Assembly (NCBI RefSeq): GCF_004362855.1
Contig: NZ_SNXW01000002.1
Span: 310,001 to 374,000, forward strand
DNA: 64,000 nucleotides
Direction: 5' to 3'
Source of the DNA: Aquabacterium commune
Lineage (GTDB): Bacteria > Pseudomonadota > Gammaproteobacteria > Burkholderiales > Burkholderiaceae_C
Shown here: in pieces, positions 8,373-15,746 of the stretch
Layout: each line of letters starts with the position of its first letter
Numbering within the stretch: the stretch's first letter is position 1
Made by a program: the position numbers and the translations under genes
Notes under the pieces: model-generated
Told to the model about the DNA's origin: nothing
Database searches by the model: none
Seen by the model: only the letters and a program-made list of their open reading frames with translations

Positions 8373-9130
8373 GGCCGCGGCGCCTGCTGGATGTCCGCCA
8401 GCATGCGCTGGTACTGCCCGTTGGCCATCAGCGTTTGCAAGCCTTTTTCGAACACCACGGACAGGCGCTGCCCGTCCGGGTGCACCTTGGAAAAACTCAA
8501 CCAGAAGCTGTCCATGTGCAGCGCCCCCACCCGTTGGACCTTGCCTTGCAGCTCGGGCATGCGGTGCAGCTGGTGTTGCGCCGGCCGGGTGTTGACGAGG
8601 ATGTAGTCCACACGCCCGCCCGCGAGCATGCGCAGCAGGTTGGCGTCAGACACCGCCACATGGCGGCGGATGCCGGGGTGGCGCATGAACTCGGTCGGGT
8701 AGGTGTAGCCCACGGTGATGCCGACCGAATGCCCGACCAGATCCGGCAGGGAGGCTTCGCGGCCAGGCACCCCACTGCGCGCGAAGATGCCCAACTCCTC
8801 GCGGAACAGGGGCGTGGTGTGCCAGTGGAAGCTGTGGCTGTTGGCCTGCGTGCGCGTGGTGTCGAAGCACCCGACCAGGCGCCCGATTTCGGCGTCGTGC
8901 AGGCACCGGGAGAAGGGCAGCACCTTGAAGTTCACCTGCACGCCCTGAGTCTGGAAAGCGGCGCGCACCAGCCGCGGCGACAGGCCCTGCGGCTCGGCCT
9001 GACCGGCCATGGCGTAGGAGTACGGCGCCCAGTCGTCTTCCGCGCCCACCGTGACGGTCTCGGCATGCAGGGGTGCCAGCAGGCCTGCGCCCCACGCACA
9101 TGCAAACACCCACAGCCAGACGACACGCAT
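8369..9130 (-). CDS. periplasmic solute-binding protein (type 3 family)
   Basis: 253 residues with a signal peptide (MRVVWLWVFACAWGAGLLAP, cleavage about LHA/ET). The mature part begins TVTVGAEDDWAPYSY, the standard opening of amino-acid-type binding proteins. A strong Shine-Dalgarno AGGAGGT precedes the ATG at 9130. No permease or ATPase gene is adjacent. Instead the gene overlaps a hybrid kinase by four bases, so the protein is likely a ligand-sensing subunit rather than a transport component. Two Cys (RCLHDAEIGRLVGC) could form a disulfide in the periplasm. The ligand is unknown. Confidence 0.85.
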   Translation of the reverse strand: MRVVWLWVFACAWGAGLLAPLHAETVTVGAEDDWAPYSYAMAGQAEPQGLSPRLVRAAFQTQGVQVNFKVLPFSRCLHDAEIGRLVGCFDTTRTQANSHSFHWHTTPLFREELGIFARSGVPGREASLPDLVGHSVGITVGYTYPTEFMRHPGIRRHVAVSDANLLRMLAGGRVDYILVNTRPAQHQLHRMPELQGKVQRVGALHMDSFWLSFSKVHPDGQRLSVVFEKGLQTLMANGQYQRMLADIQQAPRP

Positions 9131-9204
9131 CACCACCTCCTGTCGGCAATGTAGCGCCGAACGGCCCATGGGCCATCGCTTGATTCACCCGTTTGACCGA
9201 TGAA

Positions 9205-9558
9205 TCACGGCCTTTCCTGGCCATACAAGATGGTTTGCACCACGCCGGCGCGCAAACGCACCGTGGCGGGGAGGAAACCCGGGCCGCGCTCGTAGAGCCA
9301 GTCTTCGATGGGGACGCACGGGGCCACCCGGGCAGCGATGTGGTCTGGCAAGGGCTGCAGGCGACCGGCCACGTACACCGGCGCGCACTGGCTGTCTTTG
9401 AGGGCGGGCTGTCCGCAGCGGCGCAGCACACTCAGGCGGCTGTCGCCCTCCGAGACGATCTCGCCATTGCAGCGCAGCGATTCGGCACGCGCCGAGCCGG
9501 TCGCCGAAACGACCAGCAGCGCGAAACAACAGATGACATTGCGGCAAAACACACCCAT
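9205..9558 (-). CDS. DUF2845 domain periplasmic protein
   Basis: 117 residues from the ATG at 9558, the last start before the signal peptide. The signal ends at ARA/ESL. The mature protein shows the DUF2845 pattern: RCNGEIVSEGDSRLSVLRRCGQP, with paired cysteines probably forming a disulfide, and a C-terminal RAGVVQTILYG strand. The family's function is unknown. It is divergent from the SH3-domain gene, with 73 bp between them. Confidence 0.75.
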   Translation of the reverse strand: MGVFCRNVICCFALLVVSATGSARAESLRCNGEIVSEGDSRLSVLRRCGQPALKDSQCAPVYVAGRLQPLPDHIAARVAPCVPIEDWLYERGPGFLPATVRLRAGVVQTILYGQERP

Positions 9559-9631
9559 GCACACAGCGTAACGCAGGCCACCCGGCAGGTCGATAAGATG
9601 AGGGCTTGTCCCCACACGACACGGACCCACC

Positions 9632-10165
9632 ATGGCTCGCTTCGCCCCTTCTGCCCTGCTGACCGCGCTCGCACTGGTCGCCGTCAGCCCGCTGGCTGGC
9701 GCCCAGGCCTACACGCAATCGGCCACGGAGTTGCGCCTGGGTCCAGGCACGGACTGGACCCTCGTCACCGAACTGCCGCCCAGCACCTTCGTGCGCATCA
9801 TCGGTTGCGACCCGCGCTACCGTTGGTGCCAGGTCCGCATCCCGCACGGCCTGCAAGGCTGGTTGCCTGGCGACAGCCTGCGCGACGTGCACGACGACCA
9901 GGCGCTGCGCCGCGACGGCCAGGGCAGCCTGATCGACTTCCCCGCCATCGTCTTCACAGGCATCCAGTTCGGCCAACCCGTCGTGCCCGGTGCGGCGGTG
10001 CAGCGCGGCACCGGCGTGCGCCAGGACGGCACCCGCAACGACAGCCCCCGCCACGACATCACGCGCCGCCAGCCCTTGCCCACGCGTGCGGCAACACCTG
10101 CCAGCGGCACATCGGGTGGCAGCGAGCGCGAGCCCGTGTTCCCCAGCCGCGGCGGGCCACGCTGA
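9632..10165 (+). CDS. secreted bacterial SH3-domain protein
   Basis: 177 residues. Signal peptide with cleavage near AGAQA/YT. A bacterial SH3 (SH3_3) domain covers about 27-85 (ELRLGPGTDWTLVTELP...RWCQVRIPHGLQGWLPG), a module commonly used to bind cell-wall peptides. Two cysteines flank the domain core. The last 60 residues are Arg/Pro/Thr/Gly-rich and probably disordered. No catalytic domain is attached. Role in the envelope is inferred only from the domain. Confidence 0.75.
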   Translation: MARFAPSALLTALALVAVSPLAGAQAYTQSATELRLGPGTDWTLVTELPPSTFVRIIGCDPRYRWCQVRIPHGLQGWLPGDSLRDVHDDQALRRDGQGSLIDFPAIVFTGIQFGQPVVPGAAVQRGTGVRQDGTRNDSPRHDITRRQPLPTRAATPASGTSGGSEREPVFPSRGGPR

Positions 10166-10175
10166 GCGCGTCGGC

Positions 10176-10661
10176 TCAGGCCGCGGTGGGCGTCAGCCAA
10201 CGCCCATCGGCATCGCGCACGGTGACCTGCACCGGGATGCCCTGGCGCACGCTTTGCGTGACGGTGCAGTAGCCCTCGAAGGTCGCCAGCACGCGGTCGA
10301 GGTGTTCGAGCGACGCGGCAGGCACCCCCAGCGTCAGCACGGCCTGCATGCCCAGCACGCGCACACGGCCCTCGGCATTGCGCCCGACCTCGGCGTGCAC
10401 CTCGCAAGCGATGGGTTCGGGCGCCTGCTTGAATTTGCGCAGGGCGAACAGCAGCGAGTCCGACAGGCAGTTGCCCACGGCCGCGGCCAGCAGTTGCACC
10501 GGTGACGGCCCCTGGCCCTGCCCCAGCGGCGCGGGCTCATCGCCCAGCACGTCGGGCACATCCCCACCGAAGGCGATGCGGAACTGGTAGTCCTGCTGCT
10601 GATGCAGCTGCACGGTGACGGTGGTGTTGGTGTGGGTGCTTGCAGCTGTGGCGTCGCTCAT
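10176..10661 (-). CDS. OsmC-family peroxiredoxin-like protein
   Basis: 161 residues with the OsmC/Ohr-YhfA fold. The two redox cysteines are in AVGNCLSDSL (C65) and EGYCTVTQSV (C132), the spacing of thiol-dependent hydroperoxide reductases. It lies 36 bp from the stop of the persulfide-type hydrolase on the same strand and may be co-transcribed with it. That placement fits a role against peroxides or reactive sulfur species, which is inference. The ATG at 10661 is followed by a low-complexity N-terminus (SDATAASTHTNTT). Confidence 0.88.
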   Translation of the reverse strand: MSDATAASTHTNTTVTVQLHQQQDYQFRIAFGGDVPDVLGDEPAPLGQGQGPSPVQLLAAAVGNCLSDSLLFALRKFKQAPEPIACEVHAEVGRNAEGRVRVLGMQAVLTLGVPAASLEHLDRVLATFEGYCTVTQSVRQGIPVQVTVRDADGRWLTPTAA

Positions 10662-10697
10662 GGGGGCTCCAGAGAGAGGGTGGAAAGGCAGATCAGG

Positions 10698-11576
10698 TCA
10701 AGCCAGGGCCAGCGGCCAGCGCAGGTAGCGCGTGCCGTTGGCATCGGGTTCGGGCAACTGGCCCGCGCGGATGTTGACCTGGATGGACGGCAGGATGAGG
10801 CGGGGCACGGCCAGGGTCGCATCGCGCGCCTGTCGCAGCGCCACGAATTCCGACTCGCCGATGCCATCGTGGATGTGGACGTTGTGGCGGCGCTCGTCGG
10901 CCACGGTGCACATGGCCATCGGCGCTCGCTCGGTGAGCGGGTAGTCGTGGCACATGAACAGGCGGGTGTCGTCGGGCAGGGCCAGCAGGCGCTGCACCGA
11001 GTGGTAGAGCGCACGGGCGTCGCCGCCGGGGAAGTCGCACCGCGCCGTGCCGACGTCGGGCGGGAACAGGGTGTCGCCCACAAAGACAGCATCGCCCACC
11101 ACGAAGGCCATGTCGGCCGGGGTGTGGCCGGGCACGTGCCAGGCGGTGGCCAGCAGGTCACCGATGGCGAAGGTCTCGCCGTCGTCGAAGAGGTGGTCGA
11201 AGCCATCGCCCTCAGGGCCGTGCGCGGGCAGGGGCTGGCCCGGGTGGAAGCGCGGCTCGAAGATGGCCTGCACCTCGCCGATGGCCCGTCCGATGGCGAT
11301 GCGCCCGCCCAGCCTGGCCTTCAGGTAGGGCGCGGCAGAGAGGTGGTCGGCATGGGCGTGGGTCTCCAGGATCCAGTCGATGGTCAGGCCCAACTGCTGC
11401 ACCACGGCCACCACCTCTTCGGCCGCCGTGTGTGAGATGCGGCCGCTGGCAGGGTCGAAATCGCGCACCGGATCGACGATGGCACCGCGCCCACCCTCGC
11501 GGTCGCAGACCACGTGGGTGAAGGTGCTGGTGTCGGCATGGAAGAGCGAGACAACGTGGGGCTGGGCAGTGGTCAT
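10698..11576 (-). CDS. blh: MBL-fold hydrolase, ETHE1/Blh-like persulfide dioxygenase
   Basis: 292 residues from the ATG at 11576; a TTG 54 bases upstream overlaps the operator and is rejected. The metal motif is H73-x-H75-x-D77-H78 (ETHAHADHL), followed by VPGHTPADM, FVGDTLF and MCHDY, as in the ETHE1 persulfide dioxygenase/Blh group that uses one iron. Such enzymes oxidise glutathione persulfide to sulfite. The gene is divergent from a BigR-type repressor and a sulfite-exporter-family permease, the classical sulfide-detoxification arrangement. The shared palindrome at 11624-11646 probably represses both directions until persulfide appears. Confidence 0.85.
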   Translation of the reverse strand: MTTAQPHVVSLFHADTSTFTHVVCDREGGRGAIVDPVRDFDPASGRISHTAAEEVVAVVQQLGLTIDWILETHAHADHLSAAPYLKARLGGRIAIGRAIGEVQAIFEPRFHPGQPLPAHGPEGDGFDHLFDDGETFAIGDLLATAWHVPGHTPADMAFVVGDAVFVGDTLFPPDVGTARCDFPGGDARALYHSVQRLLALPDDTRLFMCHDYPLTERAPMAMCTVADERRHNVHIHDGIGESEFVALRQARDATLAVPRLILPSIQVNIRAGQLPEPDANGTRYLRWPLALA

Positions 11577-11617
11577 GGCGGGGCGGCAGCTTCGTCTGAA
11601 GTGGAGGGCGTTCAGAA

Positions 11618-11652
11618 ACTTTATTGACAAACAATATATTTGTCAACATAAT
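11618..11652. promoter_or_regulatory. divergent promoters sharing one BigR/SqrR-type operator
   Basis: A perfect inverted repeat, TTGACAAA (11624-11631) and TTTGTCAA (11639-11646) around CAATATA, sits between the hydrolase and the repressor. Each outer hexamer is a consensus -35 (TTGACA). On the plus strand a 17-base spacer leads to CATAAT (11647-11652). On the minus strand a 17-base spacer leads to TAAAGT (11623-11618). A repressor bound to the palindrome would block both promoters. AT-rich palindromes of this kind are the known targets of BigR. Confidence 0.75.
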
Positions 11653-11659
11653 GTTTTAC

Positions 11660-12031
11660 ATGCAAGTGACAGACCCCTCCACCAACACCCCCACCGTGTT
11701 GCACGCACCGCCCTCGGCCGCCGACATCGCCGCCCTGCAGGCGTCGGCCGAGCGCGCCTGCGCCCTGTTGCGCGTGCTGGCCAATGCCGACCGCCTGGTG
11801 CTGCTGTGCCGCCTCACGCAGGGCGAGTTCTGCGTGAGCGAGCTGGAAAACGACCTGGGCATCCGCCAACCCACGCTGTCGCAGCAGCTGAGCGTGCTGC
11901 GACAGGAAGGCCTGGTGGACACCCGCCGCCAGGGCAAGAACATCTATTACCGGCTGGTCAGCGAAGACGCGGCGGCCATCCTGCAGGTCCTGCACAGCCG
12001 CATGTGCGGCCAGGCCTTGCCCCATCCCTGA
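11660..12031 (+). CDS. bigR: ArsR-family persulfide-sensing repressor (BigR/SqrR type)
   Basis: 123 residues from the ATG at 11660. An earlier in-frame ATG (11651) lies inside the -10 hexamer and cannot be transcribed from that promoter. The winged helix-turn-helix is SELENDLGIRQPTLSQQLSVL followed by the GLVDTRRQGKNIYYRL wing. C58 (EFCVSEL) and C116 (RMCGQ) match the cysteine pair of BigR/SqrR that forms a disulfide or polysulfide bridge on exposure to persulfides and releases DNA. It heads an operon with DUF2892 and a TauE/SafE permease. The predicted transcript starts at or within two bases of the ATG, so the mRNA appears leaderless. Confidence 0.85.
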   Translation: MQVTDPSTNTPTVLHAPPSAADIAALQASAERACALLRVLANADRLVLLCRLTQGEFCVSELENDLGIRQPTLSQQLSVLRQEGLVDTRRQGKNIYYRLVSEDAAAILQVLHSRMCGQALPHP

Positions 12032-12062
12032 TGTTTCCCCAACCCTCCTCAAGGAGTTCAAG

Positions 12063-12254
12063 ATGATCAAAAGCAATGTGGGCGGCATCGACCGCGTGGT
12101 GCGCATCGGCGCTGGCCTGACCCTGGTGGCCCTGGCTGCCACCGGCGTGGTCGGCGTGTGGGGCTGGCTGGGCCTGGTGCCCCTGGCCACGGGCTTGTCC
12201 GGCTGGTGCCCGGCCTACCTGCCCTTCGGCCTGTCCACCTGCAAGACGCGCTGA
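12063..12254 (+). CDS. DUF2892 (YgaP-type) membrane protein
   Basis: 63 residues, two membrane helices, with GWCPAYLPFGLSTCK near the end. This is the DUF2892 module found as the tail of YgaP rhodaneses and as free-standing proteins in sulfide-response operons. Two cysteines, spaced 11 residues apart, face one side of the membrane. AAGGAG precedes the ATG. It is 31 bp after the repressor and 17 bp before the permease. A role in handling thiol-bound sulfur is inferred from context; the family's biochemistry is poorly known. Confidence 0.85.
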   Translation: MIKSNVGGIDRVVRIGAGLTLVALAATGVVGVWGWLGLVPLATGLSGWCPAYLPFGLSTCKTR

Positions 12255-12271
12255 GCGAGGGCGGTACCGGC

Positions 12272-13093
12272 ATGGTGGTGTCACTGCTGGACGCGGGCCT
12301 GGGCGCGGGCCTGGGCGCCATCGTCGGTCTCATCCTCGCCCTGACCGGCGCGGGTGGCGGCATCCTGGCCATCCCGCTGCTGGTGTGGGTGCTGCACCTG
12401 CCCTTGCAGACGGCCGCCCCCATCGGCCTGGCCGCCGTGGGCCTGGCCTCGGCCATGGGCGCGGCGGTGGGCCTGCGCCAGGGCGTGGTGCGCTACCGCG
12501 CGGCGGCGCTCATCGGCGTCACCGGCATGCTGTTCGCGCCGCTGGGCGTGGCGCTGGCCCAGCGCCTGCCGGCCCAGCCTTTGCTGCTGGTGTTCGCCGC
12601 CGTCATGGCCTGGGTGGGCTGGCGCTCGCTGCAGGCACCCCAGGGTGACCAGGGCGCCTCGGCCGACGCCCCCTCTGGACAGCCACCGCCTTGCCTGGTC
12701 AAGGCCGATGGCCGGCTGGACTGGACCACCCCTTGCGCCCGTGCCCTGGCCACCACCGGCGCGGTGTCCGGCTTGCTCAGCGGCCTGATCGGCGTGGGTG
12801 GTGGCTTCGTCATCGTGCCCGCCCTCAACCACCGCACCGACCTCGGCCTGCGCCAGGTGCAGGCCACCTCGCTGGCCGTGATCGCGCTGGTCTCGCTGAG
12901 TGGCGTGGCCTCGGCCGCGTGGCACGGTGCGCTGGACTGGGCGCTGGCCCTGCCCTTTGCGTTGGGTGCCATGCTGGCCTTGCTGGCAGGACAACGCCTG
13001 GCGCTGCAGCTGCCGGCCGCACGGCTCAAACAAGGCTTTGCCTGGCTGACGCTGGCCGTGGCCGCCAGCCTGTTGTTCAAGGCGCTGAATTGA
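12272..13093 (+). CDS. TauE/SafE (TSUP) family sulfur-anion exporter
   Basis: 273 residues with about eight membrane helices in two repeats. Each repeat opens with a Gly-rich turn: GLILALTGAGGGILAIPLL and GLLSGLIGVGGGFVIVPAL, the TSUP signature. The start is the ATG at 12272. As last gene of the BigR-type operon it probably exports sulfite made by the divergent persulfide dioxygenase. An inverted repeat (13099-13107 with 13142-13150) occupies the gap before the convergent sigma-54 regulator but has no T-tract. Confidence 0.87.
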   Translation: MVVSLLDAGLGAGLGAIVGLILALTGAGGGILAIPLLVWVLHLPLQTAAPIGLAAVGLASAMGAAVGLRQGVVRYRAAALIGVTGMLFAPLGVALAQRLPAQPLLLVFAAVMAWVGWRSLQAPQGDQGASADAPSGQPPPCLVKADGRLDWTTPCARALATTGAVSGLLSGLIGVGGGFVIVPALNHRTDLGLRQVQATSLAVIALVSLSGVASAAWHGALDWALALPFALGAMLALLAGQRLALQLPAARLKQGFAWLTLAVAASLLFKALN

Positions 13094-13150
13094 TGGCCGC
13101 GGACGGCGCCTGAAAGCCCGGCCCTGCCTGGCCCTGCACAGGCCGTCCGC

Positions 13151-15466
13151 TCAAACGTCCAGCATCGCCCGAAGCGCCACCGCCCGGCGCACGCCCACGA
13201 AGGGGGCTTGCGGGTCCAGCCCCCGCAAGGTCTTGTCGAGCAGCTCGCGCGCCTGGCGCAGGCGACCCGCTTCTTGCATCAACAAGGCCAAGTCGGTCGC
13301 GGCACGCAAACGGGCCGGCACACAGCCCAAAGCCAGCGCCGTGGACATGGCACTGCGGAAGGCCTCTTCGGCCCCGTCCAGGTCGCCCATGGCGCGACAG
13401 GCACGGCCTTGCACATCGAGCAACTCGCCCAGGTAGGCGCGGTCCTGCAGGTCCAGCGCCACGTCCATGGCCTGGCCGATGAGCTGGTTGGCCTCCTCGG
13501 CACGGCCCGCGCTCAGCAGCAGCTCGCCCAGCTTCCAGGCCTGGAAGGAATAGAACAGCTTGCCGCCATGGCGCAGCATGTGGGCCTCATAGCCATCGCG
13601 GATGGCCAGTTCGGCCTCGGCAGGCCGCCCCTGCGCCGTCAACGCCGCACCGCGCAGCACCTGCCCCACGCCCAGGTAGAACAAAAAGCCATGCTGTTGC
13701 GACAGGGCTTCGAGCGCTTCGGCCAGGGGCAACAAGGCCGCCTGGTCTTCGAACAGGCAAGCCAGCCAAGCCGCGCCCTGCAGCGCGATGGCCTGGTTGA
13801 AGGGATGGGCGACCGTCTCATGCGCGCGGCGGGTCAGGCGCTCTCGCACGGCCTGCGCACGGGTGAAATCACCGGTGTGGAAAGCCGCCAGCCCTTCGAA
13901 ATTCAGCGCCAGCCCGATGAGGTCAAAGCCTTGCGTGCGGCAACGCTCCTGCTCACCCACAGGCACCAGGCCACCCCGCTGCAAGCAGGCCAGGGCCTCG
14001 GCGCTGTCGCCCAGCCAGAACAGGGTGTTGGCCATGGCCACATGGGCCTCGGCCACCAGGTCGGGATCGCCACTGCCCTGGGCGCGTTGCAGCATCTCCT
14101 GCACCGTGCCGCGGGCCTTGCCCAGGTCCATGGCCATGAGCTGGGCGGTCCAGATGCCGAACAGCAAGGAGCCCATCTCGGCGTCTTCCACCACGCCATC
14201 GCCGGCCTGGAAGGCCGCCTCGTAAGCCTGCAGGGCCTCGGCGCTCAACCACCCCTCCAGGCTGCGCAGGCTGACGCCCAGCAAACGGTAGAGGTCATAG
14301 GCCAGGCGCTGGGATTCGGGCGTGGCGGCCGGCAGGCACACCTGCGCCAGACCCTGGCGCAGCAGGGGCACGGCCTCGCGGAAGGCGGACGCCTGGATGT
14401 GCGCTTGCGCCTCGTCCAGGCACTCCTGGGCGCTGCGGCTGCGATCGCCTTGCGCCGCGATGCGCCGCTCCACGGCCTTGCGGCTGACGCCCAGCAAGCG
14501 CGCTGCCGCCGATTTGTTGCCGTTGCTGCGCGCCATCGCACGGTCGATCAGCAGCTGCTCGGCGCAGGCCAGTTTGTCCCCACAGGCCAGGCTCAGCAAC
14601 GCGTCGGCCAAGGCCTGGGCGTCCACCGGCGCAGCAGCCTGCGGGTCGTCCATGTGGTGCGCCAGCACTTCTGGCGTGATGTGGCTGTGCTCCGACAGCA
14701 CCGCCAGGCGGTCCACCATGCTGCGCAACTGGCGGATGTGGCCCGGCCAGACATGGCCTTGCAAGCGCGCCAGTGCGGACTCGCTGAACGTGAGCGCGCG
14801 TGGCTGCAGCGCTGCGAAGTGCCTGACCAGCTCGGGGATGTCGTCGCGGCGCTGGTCCAGGCCGGGCACCTCCAGCACGAACACGGCCAGGCGGTAGTAC
14901 AGGTCCTCGCGGAAGCGCCCCTCGCGGACCAGCGCGCTCAGGTCGCGGTGAGACGCTGCCACCACCCGGCCGCGGAAATGCTTGACCTCGGTCGAGCCCA
15001 GCGGGCGGAAAGAGCGCGTCTCCAGCACGCGCAGCAGCTTGGGCTGCAGGTTCAGCGGCAACTCGCCAATCTCGTCGAGGAACAGCGTGCCCTGCCCGAC
15101 CCGCTCGAAGTGCCCCGCATGGGCCGCCACCGCGCCCGTGAAAGCACCCTTGGCATGGCCGAACAGCTCGGCCTCGACCAGGTGCTCCGGCAAGGCGCCA
15201 CAGTTGATGTCCAGGAAAGGCGCCTCGGGGTGGCGGCCCCGCCGGTGCAAGCGCTGCGCCAGCACCTCCTTGCCCGCACCCGTCGGGCCGGAGATCAGCA
15301 CCGCGCGATCGGTCGGGGCCACCCTGTCCAGCAGACGCAGCAGGTGCAGGAAGGCGGGCGCACGCCCCACCACCTGGGGTTCGGTCAAAGGCAGACCCTG
15401 ATGGGTGTGGGGCATGGGGGTGGGCTGGCGCAACATCCAAGGCGCCGACGGCATGGGAACGTGCAT
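13151..15466 (-). CDS. sigma-54-dependent activator with long C-terminal TPR-like region
   Basis: 771 residues. No N-terminal receiver or GAF: the AAA+ domain begins by residue 30. Walker A GPTGAGKE (60-67), GAFTGA (107-112, the sigma-54 contact loop), Walker B LFLDEIGEL (128-136) and WPGHIRQL (240-247) are intact. A Fis-type HTH follows (about 302-337: NGNKSAAARLLGVSRKAVERR). Normally that HTH ends the protein. Here about 430 more residues of Ala/Leu/Glu-rich helical repeats follow, resembling TPR arrays of MalT-type regulators, which probably sense a protein or small ligand. ATG 15466 was chosen; 15454 is possible. The divergent gene has a sigma-54 promoter and an upstream palindrome, so it is the obvious target. 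Confidence 0.88.
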   Translation of the reverse strand: MHVPMPSAPWMLRQPTPMPHTHQGLPLTEPQVVGRAPAFLHLLRLLDRVAPTDRAVLISGPTGAGKEVLAQRLHRRGRHPEAPFLDINCGALPEHLVEAELFGHAKGAFTGAVAAHAGHFERVGQGTLFLDEIGELPLNLQPKLLRVLETRSFRPLGSTEVKHFRGRVVAASHRDLSALVREGRFREDLYYRLAVFVLEVPGLDQRRDDIPELVRHFAALQPRALTFSESALARLQGHVWPGHIRQLRSMVDRLAVLSEHSHITPEVLAHHMDDPQAAAPVDAQALADALLSLACGDKLACAEQLLIDRAMARSNGNKSAAARLLGVSRKAVERRIAAQGDRSRSAQECLDEAQAHIQASAFREAVPLLRQGLAQVCLPAATPESQRLAYDLYRLLGVSLRSLEGWLSAEALQAYEAAFQAGDGVVEDAEMGSLLFGIWTAQLMAMDLGKARGTVQEMLQRAQGSGDPDLVAEAHVAMANTLFWLGDSAEALACLQRGGLVPVGEQERCRTQGFDLIGLALNFEGLAAFHTGDFTRAQAVRERLTRRAHETVAHPFNQAIALQGAAWLACLFEDQAALLPLAEALEALSQQHGFLFYLGVGQVLRGAALTAQGRPAEAELAIRDGYEAHMLRHGGKLFYSFQAWKLGELLLSAGRAEEANQLIGQAMDVALDLQDRAYLGELLDVQGRACRAMGDLDGAEEAFRSAMSTALALGCVPARLRAATDLALLMQEAGRLRQARELLDKTLRGLDPQAPFVGVRRAVALRAMLDV

Positions 15467-15496
15467 ATTACCCAAATTGACCCATGACACCCTTCG

Positions 15497-15518
15497 AAAT
15501 GGACGAATTCGTCCATTT
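15497..15518. promoter_or_regulatory. 22-bp perfect palindrome, candidate activator (UAS) site
   Basis: Half-site AAATGGACGAA followed by its exact complement, centred on GAATTC. It lies 31 bp upstream of the regulator ATG and about 88 bp upstream of the transcript start predicted for the divergent gene, a normal distance for a sigma-54 enhancer. A wider CCCAAAT (15471-15477)/ATTTGGG (15515-15521) pair partly encloses it. The position allows both activation and autoregulation. Confidence 0.6.
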
Positions 15519-15569
15519 GGGCGAGGCGAAATCACCTCAAGCCGGCGTCAAGCGGGAGCGTGCTGGCAT

Positions 15570-15585
15570 TGGCATGCGGTTTGCA
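15570..15585 (+). promoter_or_regulatory. sigma-54 (-24/-12) promoter
   Basis: TGGCATGCGGTTTGCA matches TGGCAyrN4TTGCw at every defined position, with GG at 15571-15572 and GC at 15583-15584 separated by the required ten bases. The start site would be near 15596, giving a 5' leader of about 150 nt before the ATG at 15747. Confidence 0.75.
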
Positions 15586-15746
15586 TGGTAAGTCACAAAT
15601 ATTGACCGACGACGACACCACCGCGTCTGGCACGAGCGCGGAAAGGGGTCGCCGAACCGGCAAGAATCGGTGTCAGGGAAATCCGGCACCTGCTCAGGGA
15701 ACCTTCGTGCCATGGCCCAGCAATGGGCTGAAAAGCAGCTTGCCAG

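Noticed and set aside
13099..13150. Nine-base inverted repeat between the permease and the sigma-54 regulator as a terminator
   Set aside because: The loop is 34 nt and there is no T-tract on either strand; at best a bidirectional structure of unknown effect.
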